Source of the DNA: Pseudomonadota bacterium
GTDB taxonomy: Bacteria > Pseudomonadota > Gammaproteobacteria > Pseudomonadales > Pseudomonadaceae
Length of the DNA: 64,000 nucleotides
Direction: 5' to 3'
Assembly: GCA_023431055.1 (NCBI GenBank)
Contig: JAEYXX010000019.1
Location: 11,112 to 75,111 of the forward strand
In this document: piece after piece, positions 45,930 through 54,317 of the stretch
Position numbering within the stretch: the first letter of the stretch is position 1
Layout of the letters: each line of letters opens with the position of its first letter
Notes under the pieces: generated by a model
What the model saw: the letters and a program-made list of their open reading frames with translations, nothing else
Database searches by the model: none
What the model was told of the DNA's origin: nothing
Made by a program: the position numbers and the translations under genes

Positions 45930-46550
45930 TCAGGCGCCGGACTTGAGGAAGCCTTCATAGGCTTCGGTGGCCTTGATCACGTTATCCGCCAGCAACTCGA
46001 TCTCGAACACCACGTCGGACAGGGTCGAGGACGAGCTCAGCGCGCCGAACATGGTGTAGCAATCACGCCCGTCGACCATCTTCTCCAGGCCGATGGATGA
46101 CAGCGGGAACAACTTGTGGGTGCGCAGCACTTCTTCGTTGAAGGCGGCGGCATCACGCACGTCGCTGGCTGGCCAGAGCAGCGCCTCGACGATGATCTGC
46201 TCGCCGAACACGGCGACGAACAACGGCAGGTCGCCATATTCGCGCATGGTGATGTGCAGGCTGGCGTCGGTGCCCTGAATCAGCTCGATGCCAGCCTGAC
46301 CGCTTTGGAACAGTTCCGTTGCCGCCAGCGCGTCGAACAGCGCCTGGGCGGTCCAAACTTGAGGCATGCTCATACCCTCCTCCTTCTCCATCGAAGCCAG
46401 CAGTGACTGTGGCTGGCGCAGTTTGCGCTCGAACGCGACCAGAAGTGGCGCATGCTCGGGCAAGATCCAGACTTCCTTCTTCACCAGGCCTTGCTCGCGC
46501 AGGCGCTGACGATAAAGACGCTGGTAATGAGCTGATGATTTGCTGTCCAT
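45930..46550 (-). CDS. DUF2170 (YjfI-like) protein
   Basis: 206 residues. The N-terminal about 45 residues form a basic helical segment (SSAHYQRLYRQRLREQGLVK) resembling a short DNA-binding or ribbon-type tail (KKEVWILPEHAPLLVAFERK). From about 60 the DUF2170 domain follows: FQSGQAGIELIQGTDASLHI, DLPLFVAVFGEQIIVEALLW and SSIGLEKMVDGRDCYTMFGA. DUF2170 occurs with PspA in the E. coli yjfIJ operon; its biochemical role is unknown. It is first in the array and lies just downstream of a double palindrome, so autoregulation is possible. There is no clear Shine-Dalgarno sequence. Confidence 0.88.
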   Translation of the reverse strand: MDSKSSAHYQRLYRQRLREQGLVKKEVWILPEHAPLLVAFERKLRQPQSLLASMEKEEGMSMPQVWTAQALFDALAATELFQSGQAGIELIQGTDASLHITMREYGDLPLFVAVFGEQIIVEALLWPASDVRDAAAFNEEVLRTHKLFPLSSIGLEKMVDGRDCYTMFGALSSSSTLSDVVFEIELLADNVIKATEAYEGFLKSGA

Positions 46551-46567
46551 GAAACGCAGACTAGACT

Positions 46568-46600
46568 CTTACATGTAAGTCGTAAAGCACTTACATGTGA
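46568..46600. promoter_or_regulatory. Double palindromic operator candidate upstream of the membrane-stress array
   Basis: Perfect 12-bp palindrome CTTACATGTAAG (46568-46579) and a near copy CTTACATGTGA (46590-46600), centres 22 bp apart, i.e. two helical turns. They begin 18 bp before the DUF2170 ATG, where the promoter should be. Minus-strand TTGTCA overlaps the distal copy and could be a -35 element. No sigma-54 type -24/-12 site was found. Confidence 0.55.
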
Positions 46601-46837
46601 CAAATGTGATGCCGTTCGTCAGATCAGCACGCAGGAGTCATCCTCGGCATACCGGCCGAAGAACAGAGGAAGGGGAAGGAGAAAGGCAGAATCAGACTCA
46701 TCCATGATTCGAGCAAAACGCTTCCATTCGCGAGGTGTCGAATTAAACCGCAGACACCTGCGTTGCGCACGAAAAAAAGCGCCAATCAGGTCGCAGTTAT
46801 GACCCCGAACCCGCCAACCCGAGAAACAGGCAGCGCC

Positions 46838-47089
46838 ATGAACGAACTACCACCCGCGGTACGCCAGCTGGTGCATGCCGGCCAACGCCAGGCCGCCATT
46901 GATCTGCTGAGCGAATACCTGGCAGCAGACCAGCAGGAAGCCGAACGCCGCATCGATCAGTACCTGGAGAACGATCCACCGGTTCACCTGCGCGGCACGG
47001 GAGTCGTACGCGCCAGCCGTCTCAACGCGATGATCTGGCTGATCCTGATCATCCTGATGGCGCTAGCCGGCCTGATCTTCGCCCTGTAA
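46838..47089 (+). CDS. Small conserved inner-membrane protein
   Basis: 83 residues from ATG 46838 (MNELPPAVRQLVHAGQRQAA). The first 55 residues are soluble and helical (AIDLLSEYLAADQQEAERRI), then a single C-terminal membrane helix (LNAMIWLILIILMALAGLIF). This tail-anchored shape suggests an adaptor that sits on the cytoplasmic face. It is divergent from the DUF2170 gene across 287 bp and so may share control with the array. No family is recognised. Confidence 0.75.
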   Translation: MNELPPAVRQLVHAGQRQAAIDLLSEYLAADQQEAERRIDQYLENDPPVHLRGTGVVRASRLNAMIWLILIILMALAGLIFAL

Positions 47090-47095
47090 ACAAAA

Positions 47096-47116
47096 CCGGC
47101 GCCACGAGGGCGCCGG
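47096..47116. terminator. Bidirectional hairpin between convergent genes
   Basis: CCGGCGCC (47096-47103), 5-nt loop, GGCGCCGG (47109-47116), between the small membrane protein stop and the thrC stop. AAAAC precedes it on the plus strand, giving a short T-run for thrC on the minus strand. Confidence 0.8.
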
Positions 47117-47134
47117 CTTATCGAAGCGACAGCC

Positions 47135-48544
47135 TCAGAGCGGCTTGCCGCGATTACCGTGAGCGGCAACGAACTGCTGCACGGTCTTCAGATCATTGGC
47201 CAGCACGGTGCAACGCTCTTCGCGCTGGAACAGATCGGCCAGGTGCGCCGGCAGCGCCGGAACGGCATCGATACCCGCCTTCTCCACCGCCTCAGGGAAT
47301 TTGACCGGATGGGCGGTGCCCAGTACCACCATGGGCGTGGCCAGGCTGCGGCGGCATTCGCGTGCAGCGCGCACGCCGATGGCGGTGTGCGGATCCAGCA
47401 GCTCGCCGCACTCCTTGTACACCTCGGTGATGGTCTCGCAGGTCTGCTCGTCATTCACCGCCAGCGAATCGAACAGCTTGCGCGCCTCGGTCCAGCGATC
47501 TTCCTCGACACTGAAGCCGCCGCCCTGCTTGAAGCTGTCCATCAGGCTAGCGATGGCGGCGCCATTGCGGCCATGCAGGTCAAACAGCAGGCGCTCGAAG
47601 TTGGACGAAACCATGATGTCCATCGACGGCGACAGGGTCGGGTGCAGGGTTTCCTTGACGTACTGATTGCCGCTCATGAAGCGGTGCAGGATATCGTTGC
47701 GGTTGGTCGCGACGATCAGTTGACTGACCGGCAGGCCCATGTTGCGCGCCAGGTAGCCGGCGAAGATGTCGCCGAAGTTGCCGGTCGGCACCGAGAAGGC
47801 GATGGAACGCGCCGGCGCACCGAGCTGCAGTGCCGCGTGGAAGTAGTAGACGATCTGGGCCATGATCCGCGCCCAGTTGATCGAGTTGACCGCGACCAGA
47901 CGAGTACCCTTGAGGAAGCCCTGGTCGGCGAAGCTGGCCTTGACCATCTCCTGGCAGTCGTCGAAGTTGCCCTCGATGGCGATGTTGTGGATGTTGTCGC
48001 CGAGGATGGTGGTCATCTGCCGGCGCTGCACCTCGGACACGCGGTTGTGCGGGTGCATGATGAAGATATCGACATTATCGCAGGCCTTGCAGCCTTCGAT
48101 GGCCGCCGAGCCGGTGTCGCCACTGGTGGCGCCCATGATCACCACGCGCTCGCCGCGCTTGGCCAGCACATGGTCGAGCAAGCGACCGAGCAGCTGCAGA
48201 GCGAAGTCCTTGAACGCCAAGGTCGGGCCGTGGAACAGCTCCAGCACCCACTCGTTACCGTTCAGCTGGCGCAGCGGCGCCACGGCGTTATGAGCGAACA
48301 CGCCGTAGGTTTCCTCGAGAATCTTCTTGAAATCGGCGTCGGCGATGGAGCCGGCAACGAACGGGCGCATCACCCGGAAGGCCAGCTCGTGATACGGCAA
48401 ACCGGCCCAGGAAGCGATTTCCTCGACGGTGAAACGCGGCAGATTCTCCGGCACGTAGAGGCCGCCGTCACTGGCCAGGCCAGCCAGCAGCACGTCTTCG
48501 AAATTCAGGGCCGGCGCCTGGCCGCGGGTACTGATATAGCGCAT
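47135..48544 (-). CDS. thrC: Threonine synthase
   Basis: Last step of threonine synthesis, O-phosphohomoserine to threonine, PLP-dependent. 469 residues. It begins MRYISTRGQAPALNFEDVLL, has the PLP-lysine segment GPTLAFKDFALQLLG, the phosphate-binding ATSGDTGSAAIEG and SINWARIMAQIVYYF, typical of the long gammaproteobacterial and fungal type. It lies downstream of hom, separated by 92 bp containing tandem repeats, so the pair may still be cotranscribed. Confidence 0.97.
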   Translation of the reverse strand: MRYISTRGQAPALNFEDVLLAGLASDGGLYVPENLPRFTVEEIASWAGLPYHELAFRVMRPFVAGSIADADFKKILEETYGVFAHNAVAPLRQLNGNEWVLELFHGPTLAFKDFALQLLGRLLDHVLAKRGERVVIMGATSGDTGSAAIEGCKACDNVDIFIMHPHNRVSEVQRRQMTTILGDNIHNIAIEGNFDDCQEMVKASFADQGFLKGTRLVAVNSINWARIMAQIVYYFHAALQLGAPARSIAFSVPTGNFGDIFAGYLARNMGLPVSQLIVATNRNDILHRFMSGNQYVKETLHPTLSPSMDIMVSSNFERLLFDLHGRNGAAIASLMDSFKQGGGFSVEEDRWTEARKLFDSLAVNDEQTCETITEVYKECGELLDPHTAIGVRAARECRRSLATPMVVLGTAHPVKFPEAVEKAGIDAVPALPAHLADLFQREERCTVLANDLKTVQQFVAAHGNRGKPL

Positions 48545-48564
48545 TGTTCAAAACCTTCGATTTT

Positions 48565-48635
48565 GGCCTCAGGCCTCAGGCCTCAGGCTTCAGGCAAATT
48601 CGCCTGCGGCCTGTAGCCTGCAGCCTGCAGCCCGA
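48565..48635. repeat. Tandem GGCCTCA heptamers and CCTGCAG-rich tract between hom and thrC
   Basis: Three perfect copies of GGCCTCA and a fourth GGCTTCA (48565-48592), followed by alternating GCCTGCGGCCTGTAGCCTGC-type sequence to the hom stop. A related CCTGCAG tract, in inverted arrangement, follows ffh at 55206-55290. No coding frame. Confidence 0.7.
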
Positions 48636-48636
48636 G

Positions 48637-49947
48637 TTAGTTGAGCTGTTCGACGCGCAGACGCATGACCGGCGAGGTCACGCCATCCAGCGCTTCCATG
48701 GCGGCGATGGCCTCGATGATACGCACCTCGACCACACGGTGGGTCACGAGGATCATCGGTACCAGACCGTCCTGCTCCTCGACTTCCTTCTGCATGATCG
48801 ACTCGATGTTGATGCCGCGCTCGGAGAGGATGCTCGCCACCTGAGCCAGCACACCCGGATGATCCTTGGCCTGGATGCGCAGGTAGTAGGCGCTCTCGCA
48901 TTGCTCGATCGGCAGGATCGGGTGATCGGACAGCGAGTCCGGCTGGAAGGCCAGGTGCGGCACGCGATTGGTCGGGTCGGTGGTCAGCGCACGCACCACG
49001 TCCACCAGATCGGCCACCACCGCCGATGCGGTCGGCTCCATGCCGGCACCAGCGCCGTAATACAGGGTGCTACCCACGGCATCGCCATTGACCATTACCG
49101 CGTTCATCACACCATTGACGTTGGCGATCAGGCGGTCGGCCGGGATCAGCGTCGGATGCACGCGCAGCTCGATACCCGCCTCGGTGCGACGCGCGACGCC
49201 CAGGTGCTTGATGCGATAGCCCAGCGCCTCGGCGTAGTTCACGTCAGCCGTGGTCAGCTTGGTGATGCCTTCGGTGTAGGCCTTGTCGAACTGCAGCGGA
49301 ATGCCGAAGGCGATGGACGCGAGGATGGTCAGCTTGTGCGCGGCATCGATGCCCTCGACGTCGAAAGTCGGATCGGCCTCGGCGTAACCCAGCGCCTGCG
49401 CTTCCTTGAGCACGTCCTCGAAGGCACGGCCCTTCTCGCGCATCTCGGTGAGGATGAAGTTGCCGGTGCCGTTGATGATGCCGGCCAGCCAGTTGATGCG
49501 GTTGGCCGAGAGGCCTTCGCGAATCGCCTTGATCACCGGGATGCCGCCAGCCACGGCGGCTTCGAAAGCGACGATCACGCCCTTCTCGCGCGCCTTGGCG
49601 AAGATCTCGTTGCCGTGCACGGCGATCAGCGCCTTGTTCGCGGTGACCACATGCTTGCCGTTGTCGATGGCCTTGAGCACCAGTTCCTTGGCCAGGGTGT
49701 AGCCGCCGATCAGCTCGATGACGATGTCGATCTCGGGGTTGTTGACCAGCTCGAACACGTCGCTGGTCATGGCAATGCCGGTGGTGTCGTACTGCGGCTT
49801 GGGCGAGCGAATGGCGATCTGGGCAATCTCGATGCCGCGACCGGCGCGCCGGGTAATCTCCTCGGCATTGCGCTTGAGTACATTCAACGTACCGCCACCG
49901 ACGGTGCCCAACCCACAGATGCCTACTTTGACCGGCTTCACACTCAA
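48637..49947 (-). CDS. hom: Homoserine dehydrogenase
   Basis: NAD(P)-dependent reduction of aspartate semialdehyde to homoserine, shared by threonine and methionine synthesis. 436 residues: N-terminal Rossmann motif VGICGLGTVGGGTLNVL, catalytic domain with GIINGTGNFILTEM, ADPTFDVEGIDAAHKLTIL, and a C-terminal ACT domain (YYLRIQAKDHPGVLAQVASI) for threonine feedback control. It is monofunctional, without an aspartokinase part. Confidence 0.97.
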   Translation of the reverse strand: MSVKPVKVGICGLGTVGGGTLNVLKRNAEEITRRAGRGIEIAQIAIRSPKPQYDTTGIAMTSDVFELVNNPEIDIVIELIGGYTLAKELVLKAIDNGKHVVTANKALIAVHGNEIFAKAREKGVIVAFEAAVAGGIPVIKAIREGLSANRINWLAGIINGTGNFILTEMREKGRAFEDVLKEAQALGYAEADPTFDVEGIDAAHKLTILASIAFGIPLQFDKAYTEGITKLTTADVNYAEALGYRIKHLGVARRTEAGIELRVHPTLIPADRLIANVNGVMNAVMVNGDAVGSTLYYGAGAGMEPTASAVVADLVDVVRALTTDPTNRVPHLAFQPDSLSDHPILPIEQCESAYYLRIQAKDHPGVLAQVASILSERGINIESIMQKEVEEQDGLVPMILVTHRVVEVRIIEAIAAMEALDGVTSPVMRLRVEQLN

Positions 49948-49970
49948 TTCCCCATCAGCACTGCACGAAA

Positions 49971-50023
49971 CGGCCGGAGCATGCCCCGGCCGCAGATAAA
50001 GAGCCGCACCTTACGAAGCGGCT
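49971..50023 (-). terminator. Tandem hairpins after dsbC
   Basis: On the minus strand AGCCGC-N10-GCGGCT (50023-50002) is followed by CTCTTTATC, then CGGCCGG-N8-CCGGCCG (49992-49971) by TTTCG. They lie between the dsbC stop and hom, separating the two transcription units. Confidence 0.7.
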
Positions 50024-50043
50024 GTTTGTTAGTCAATCCACCG

Positions 50044-50772
50044 TCAGTCGTTCGACTCCAGCGCAATTTTGGCCAGCTGCGGCGCCGGCTGATAGCCCGG
50101 AATCATCTTGCCGTTAGCCAGCACGATGGCCGGCGTACCGTTGACCCCGATCATCTGGCCAAGCTGATACTGCTTGGCCACCGGATTGTCACAGGTCGCA
50201 TCGGCGACGCTCTGACGAGTCTTGGCGCGGTTCATGGCCTCCTGCTGATCCTTGGCGCACCAGACGCTGACCAACTCCTTGGCTGCCGGGCTGTTCAGCC
50301 CCTGGCGCGGAAACGCGACGTAACGCACTTCCACACCCAGACGGTTGAGCTCCGGCACTTCGCTGTGCAGCTTCTGGCAATAGCCGCAGTCGGTATCGGT
50401 GAATACGGTGATATGAGTCTTCGGCGCCTTGGGCGCGAACACCACCATTTCCTTGGCCGGAATAGCATTGATCTGCTTGGCCACCGCGCGGCTTTCCTCG
50501 ATCTCGGTCAGGTTGACGGCCTTGCCATCCTTGACCTGGAACAGGTAGCCCTGCAGCAGGAACTGGCCATCTGCACTGGTATAGAGCTGGCGACCACCTT
50601 CCAGCTGCACCTGATAGATACCGCTCATCGGACTCTCGGCGATGGCCTCGATCGGCAGACTGGCGTCGAGCGACTTCAGCGACTGACGGATGGCCTGATC
50701 GGGATCGGCAGCCAGCGTGACGCTACTGCCCAGCGTGAGCGCCAGGGCAATGGAAAAACGGGTCAGGGACAT
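50044..50772 (-). CDS. dsbC: Thiol:disulfide isomerase DsbC
   Basis: Periplasmic disulfide isomerase. 242 residues from ATG 50772, which has AGGAG 5 nt upstream; the GTG two codons earlier overlaps it. The signal peptide is SLTRFSIALALTLGSSVTLA. The N-terminal dimerisation domain (PDQAIRQSLKSLDASLPIEA) is followed by a thioredoxin fold with active site TDCGYCQKLH and the cis-Pro region NGTPAIVLANG. A second cysteine pair (WCAKDQQEA ... ATCDNPVAK) is as in E. coli DsbC. It is kept reduced by DsbD, not in the window. Confidence 0.96.
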   Translation of the reverse strand: MSLTRFSIALALTLGSSVTLAADPDQAIRQSLKSLDASLPIEAIAESPMSGIYQVQLEGGRQLYTSADGQFLLQGYLFQVKDGKAVNLTEIEESRAVAKQINAIPAKEMVVFAPKAPKTHITVFTDTDCGYCQKLHSEVPELNRLGVEVRYVAFPRQGLNSPAAKELVSVWCAKDQQEAMNRAKTRQSVADATCDNPVAKQYQLGQMIGVNGTPAIVLANGKMIPGYQPAPQLAKIALESND

Positions 50773-50864
50773 GAACACTCCTGTCGAACGACGGACCGTT
50801 GAAAATCGCTACAGCCTACCACAGATGGCGCACCAGACAGCCGGCGTGCTACCGGACGGCGCAG

Positions 50865-51761
50865 TCAGCCGCGCGGATGGTGCTGCGCATGCAACTCCTG
50901 CAGGCGGGCGCGAGCGATATGGGTATAGATCTGCGTGGTAGACAGATCACTGTGGCCTAGCAGCATCTGCACCACGCGCAGGTCGGCGCCATGATTGAGC
51001 AGGTGCGTAGCGAAGGCATGGCGCAAGGTGTGCGGCGACAGCGCCTTGCTGATACCGGCGACCTGCGCCTGATGCTTGATGCGATGCCAGAAGGTCTGCC
51101 GGGTCATCTGCTCGCCACGCAGACTGGGAAACAGCACATCGCTGGGTTTACCACCCAGCAACAACGGGCGCGCCTCGCGCATGTAGCGCTCGACCCAGGC
51201 GATGGCCTCTTCGCCCAGTGGCACCAGACGCTCCTTGCTGCCCTTGCCGAACACCCGCAGTACACCCTGACGCAGGTTGACCTGATCCAGCGTCAGACCG
51301 ACCAGCTCGCTGACACGCAAGCCGCAGGCATACAGCACCTCGAGCATGGCGCGATCACGCAGACCAATCGGGTCATCCAGATCCGGCGCCTGCAGCAGCG
51401 CCTCAACATCCGCTTCGGACAACGACTTGGGCAATGGGCGACCGATCTGCGGCAGCTCGACCTGCAAGGTCGGGTCTTCGCCAATCAGCATTTCACGCAG
51501 CAGGAAACGATAGAAACCACGCAAACCAGAGAGAAAACGCGCAGTGGATCGCGCCTGATAGCCCTGCTCCAGACGCCAGGCCAGGTGATCGAGAATGGCA
51601 TCGCGACCAATGTGCCGCAACCCCAGGCCACGCGAATCGAGCCAGGCATTGAAGTGTTCCAGATCACTGCGGTAGGCAGCCTGAGTATGGGCGGAGAGCC
51701 CCTTTTCCAGCCACAGCGCCTCGAGAAAGCGCTCGATAAGAGGGTGAGTCAGGGTGGACAT
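50865..51761 (-). CDS. xerD: Site-specific tyrosine recombinase XerD
   Basis: Resolves chromosome dimers at dif with XerC under FtsK control. 298 residues from ATG 51761 (MSTLTHPLIERFLEALWLEK). N-terminal core-binding SAM-like domain (LSAHTQAAYRSDLEHF), catalytic domain with R (YACGLRVSELVGL), K (GKGSKERLVPL), HxxR (SPHTLRHAFATHLL), H/W (LLGHSDLSTTQIY) and the nucleophile Tyr in TQIYTHI. The position upstream of dsbC matches P. aeruginosa xerD-dsbC-hom-thrC. Confidence 0.97.
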   Translation of the reverse strand: MSTLTHPLIERFLEALWLEKGLSAHTQAAYRSDLEHFNAWLDSRGLGLRHIGRDAILDHLAWRLEQGYQARSTARFLSGLRGFYRFLLREMLIGEDPTLQVELPQIGRPLPKSLSEADVEALLQAPDLDDPIGLRDRAMLEVLYACGLRVSELVGLTLDQVNLRQGVLRVFGKGSKERLVPLGEEAIAWVERYMREARPLLLGGKPSDVLFPSLRGEQMTRQTFWHRIKHQAQVAGISKALSPHTLRHAFATHLLNHGADLRVVQMLLGHSDLSTTQIYTHIARARLQELHAQHHPRG

Positions 51762-51993
51762 CGATCGACCTTCGGTAGCACGAGCAGCAAGTGTTCCACA
51801 GCCCGTCACTGACGCACCAGTACACCGCCCCACCCAATCTCGGTGTGAAGGGAAGAAACAGCGCCCTTGATAGCTGTGCAGAAACGCCTCGACCCACAAC
51901 CTGCAGCGACAGGAAACCCTGCCTTTGGTTGGGTGACAGCCAGCGACCACGGGCAGATGATTTCACCATGCCATCACCCTCCGGTAGACCTTC

Positions 51994-52674
51994 ATGTCCC
52001 AACACGTAAATTCGCGACTTGGCCAGATTCTGATCAACAAGGGACTGATTACCAGCACGCAACTGGATGCGGCGATCAAGGCACAGCTGACCAGCCACAA
52101 ACGCCTCGGCGAGGTCCTCGTAGAGCAAGGCCTGCTCACCCAGAAACAACTGAGCAAGGCACTGAAGAAACAGAGCAACCTGCGCCTGGCAGCCACCTTG
52201 GTGGCAGCCCTGATGACGCCCTTCCAGATGGCCAGTGCCGATATCCAGCGGCTGCAGGCGCCCAGCACCATCAGCCAGGACGAAACACCCTGTGGCATGC
52301 AGTCGCTCAGCGATAGCAAAATGAACTCGGTCAGCGCCCAGGGCCTGGATGACGCCTTGCAAGGCTTGCTGCTGCGCGCAGAAAGCGGCGATGACCTGGG
52401 CACGATCAAGCAACTGGCCAAGCTGGTGATGCCGGCGCTCGACAACCTGGACGCCGAAACCAGCCTGCGTGACGTACGCTATGACACCGGCAAGCTGCGC
52501 TCGACGCTGAACAACGACGGCTCGTTCAACGTCAACCTGCCCAGTTCAATCGGCGAGCTGAGCTTCGACAATATTCGCATCAAGGATGCGCCGGCCGGTC
52601 AGAGCTTCGGCAACCTGAGCCTGCACAACATCGATCTGTCGCAGGCCAGCCTGAAAATCAGCCTGCGCCCCTGA
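51994..52674 (+). CDS. Membrane protein with two MshEN-type c-di-GMP-binding motifs
   Basis: 226 residues starting MSQHVNSRLGQILINKGLIT. Residues 8-31 (RLGQILINKGLITST... Q) and 37-60 (RLGEVLVEQGLLTQK... Q) are back-to-back copies of the RLGxx(L/I/V)xxxG(L/I)... Q motif that binds cyclic-di-GMP in MshE-type ATPases. A hydrophobic stretch with a cleavage-like end follows (LAATLVAALMTPFQMASA, residues 65-82). The remainder includes SLSDSKMNSVSAQG, like the conserved start of FilE/DUF6160 surface proteins, and Ser/Leu-rich strands. No ATPase is present. This suggests a cytoplasmic second-messenger domain tied to an exported domain. Function unknown; motif match is by eye. Confidence 0.78.
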   Translation: MSQHVNSRLGQILINKGLITSTQLDAAIKAQLTSHKRLGEVLVEQGLLTQKQLSKALKKQSNLRLAATLVAALMTPFQMASADIQRLQAPSTISQDETPCGMQSLSDSKMNSVSAQGLDDALQGLLLRAESGDDLGTIKQLAKLVMPALDNLDAETSLRDVRYDTGKLRSTLNNDGSFNVNLPSSIGELSFDNIRIKDAPAGQSFGNLSLHNIDLSQASLKISLRP

Positions 52675-52680
52675 GACGCC

Positions 52681-53109
52681 TCACTCAACGAAGCCCGGCA
52701 GCACCGGCACGGGCTTTTGTCGATCATCGACGGCAACGAAACTGAAGCTGCCGCTGATCGCCCGCTCACGCCCTTCCTGGTACAGCCCCTCGACGAACAC
52801 CTCGACTTCCACCTTGAGGCTGGTATTGCCGACCTTGATCACGCGCCCGATCAGTTCGACGATCGAACCGGCCGGTATCGCATGCTTGAAGTCGATGCGG
52901 TCACTGGACACCGTCACCAGCGGCAGGCGGCAGAAGCGCGTGGCGGCGATGAATGACACCTCGTCCATCCAGGCCAGCGCCGTGCCGCCGAAGAGGGTGT
53001 TGTGGTGATTGGTCGTCGGCGGAAACACCGCCTTGGTCACGCGGGTTTCCGATAGCGCGATGCGCCGCTGAATCTCTTGCTCTCTTGGAGTCATGCCACT
53101 ACTACTCAT
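52681..53109 (-). CDS. Acyl-CoA thioesterase (YciA/ACOT-type hotdog)
   Basis: 142 residues. Single hotdog fold with PPTTNHHNTLFGGTALAWMD, the Asn/Gly/Asp set of acyl-CoA thioesterases, VTVSSDRIDFKHAIPAGSIV and the loop VGNTSLKVEVEVF. Hydrolyses acyl-CoA to fatty acid and CoA in the cytoplasm. The stop is 7 nt from that of the MshEN-motif gene, which converges on it. Two start codons (53109 and 53094) have no good ribosome-binding site; the first is kept. Confidence 0.9.
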   Translation of the reverse strand: MSSSGMTPREQEIQRRIALSETRVTKAVFPPTTNHHNTLFGGTALAWMDEVSFIAATRFCRLPLVTVSSDRIDFKHAIPAGSIVELIGRVIKVGNTSLKVEVEVFVEGLYQEGRERAISGSFSFVAVDDRQKPVPVLPGFVE

Positions 53110-53130
53110 GATTACTGGCCGCCATAAACG

Positions 53131-53158
53131 ACAAAAGCAGCCCGAAGGCTGCTTTTGT
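53131..53158 (-). terminator. Terminator of the rpsP-rplS operon
   Basis: Perfect 12-bp stem ACAAAAGCAGCC (53131-53142) / GGCTGCTTTTGT (53147-53158), loop CGAA, with T-rich sides in both directions. It lies 17 nt past the rplS stop and just before the thioesterase gene. Confidence 0.92.
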
Positions 53159-53175
53159 CAGAAAAGCGTCCGAAC

Positions 53176-53526
53176 TTAGGACAGCTTTTCCTTGATGCGT
53201 GCGGCTTTGCCGGACAGGTCGCGCAGGTAGTACAGCTTGGCCTTGCGTACGTCACCGCGACGCTTGACGCTCAGGCTGTCGACCAGCGGCGAGTAGGTCT
53301 GGAAGGTACGCTCGACGCCAACACCGCTGGAGATCTTGCGCACGGTGAAGGCGCTGTTCAGGCCGCGGTTACGCTTGGCGATAACGACGCCTTCGAAGGC
53401 CTGCAGACGCTGACGGTCGCCTTCCTTCACTTTCACTTGCACGACAACGGTGTCGCCCGGGGCGAAAGTCGGGATTTCTTTGTTCATCTGCTCGGCTTCG
53501 AGCATCTGGATAATCTTGTTGGTCAT
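53176..53526 (-). CDS. rplS: 50S ribosomal protein L19
   Basis: 116 residues: [60 protein letters not shown] and [20 protein letters not shown]. It sits at the interface of the two ribosomal subunits. Last gene of rpsP-rimM-trmD-rplS, followed by a strong terminator. Confidence 0.98.
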   Translation of the reverse strand: MTNKIIQMLEAEQMNKEIPTFAPGDTVVVQVKVKEGDRQRLQAFEGVVIAKRNRGLNSAFTVRKISSGVGVERTFQTYSPLVDSLSVKRRGDVRKAKLYYLRDLSGKAARIKEKLS

Positions 53527-53568
53527 GCTGCGCTCCTAAGACAAGCCTCCCGGCCCATCATCGATACG

Positions 53569-54312
53569 TTAACTATCGTCCCGCTGGCGGATGTATTCCT
53601 CCAGCAGCTTCTTCTCTTCTCCAGAAAGCGAGCGGCTATCCAGAAGATCAGCGCGACGTTCCCAGGTCCGACCAAGGGACTGCTGCAGACGCCAGCGCCG
53701 GATGTGTTCGTGGTTGCCACTAAGCAACACTTCGGGAACACGTTTATCCGCATACACCTCCGGGCGGGTGTAGTGCGGGCAGTCGAGCAGCCCATCCGTA
53801 AAGGAGTCCTCCTCGGCCGAATCGGCATGACCCAATGCACCAGGCAAAAGGCGCGTCACCGCATCGATCAGCACCATGGCCGGCAGCTCACCGCCGGACA
53901 GGACGTAGTCGCCAATCGACCATTCCTCATCGACATGCGTCTCGATGAAACGCTCGTCGATGCCTTCATAACGACCGGCGATCAGGATCAGTGCATCCTC
54001 CTGCGCCAGCTCACGGACCGCAGCCTGATTCAGGCGGCGTCCCTGCGGCGACAGGTAGATCACCTTCGCCGTTTCTCCCGCGGCCTGCCTGGCGCTGGCC
54101 AGGGCATCCTCGAGAGGCTTGATCTTCATCACCATTCCCGGACCACCGCCGAAGGGGCGGTCATCCACCGTGTGGTGACGATCCGTCGTGTAGTCCCGCG
54201 GGTTCCAGCAATTGAGCTTGAGCAGCTCCTGCTTGACCGCACGACTGGTGATGCCGTACTCGCCGATGGCGGCAAACATTTCCGGGAACAGGGTGATGAC
54301 TTCTACGCGCAT
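53569..54312 (-). CDS. trmD: tRNA (guanine37-N1)-methyltransferase
   Basis: Adds m1G37 to tRNAs for Leu, Pro and Arg, preventing frameshifts. 247 residues from ATG 54312 ([20 protein letters not shown]); the open frame upstream is inside rimM. SPOUT-fold knot residues: [26 protein letters not shown] and [20 protein letters not shown], with the C-terminal helical domain [20 protein letters not shown]. It lies 5 nt after rimM. Confidence 0.97.
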   Translation of the reverse strand: MRVEVITLFPEMFAAIGEYGITSRAVKQELLKLNCWNPRDYTTDRHHTVDDRPFGGGPGMVMKIKPLEDALASARQAAGETAKVIYLSPQGRRLNQAAVRELAQEDALILIAGRYEGIDERFIETHVDEEWSIGDYVLSGGELPAMVLIDAVTRLLPGALGHADSAEEDSFTDGLLDCPHYTRPEVYADKRVPEVLLSGNHEHIRRWRLQQSLGRTWERRADLLDSRSLSGEEKKLLEEYIRQRDDS

Positions 54313-54317
54313 GAGCC

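Noticed and set aside
45220..46550. Classical phage-shock operon (pspABC with PspF)
   Set aside because: No PspB, PspC or PspF gene and no sigma-54 promoter; the partner is DUF2170, as in yjfIJ.
48565..48592. Short CRISPR-like repeat array
   Set aside because: The repeats are 7-nt tandem units without spacers, and no cas gene is present.
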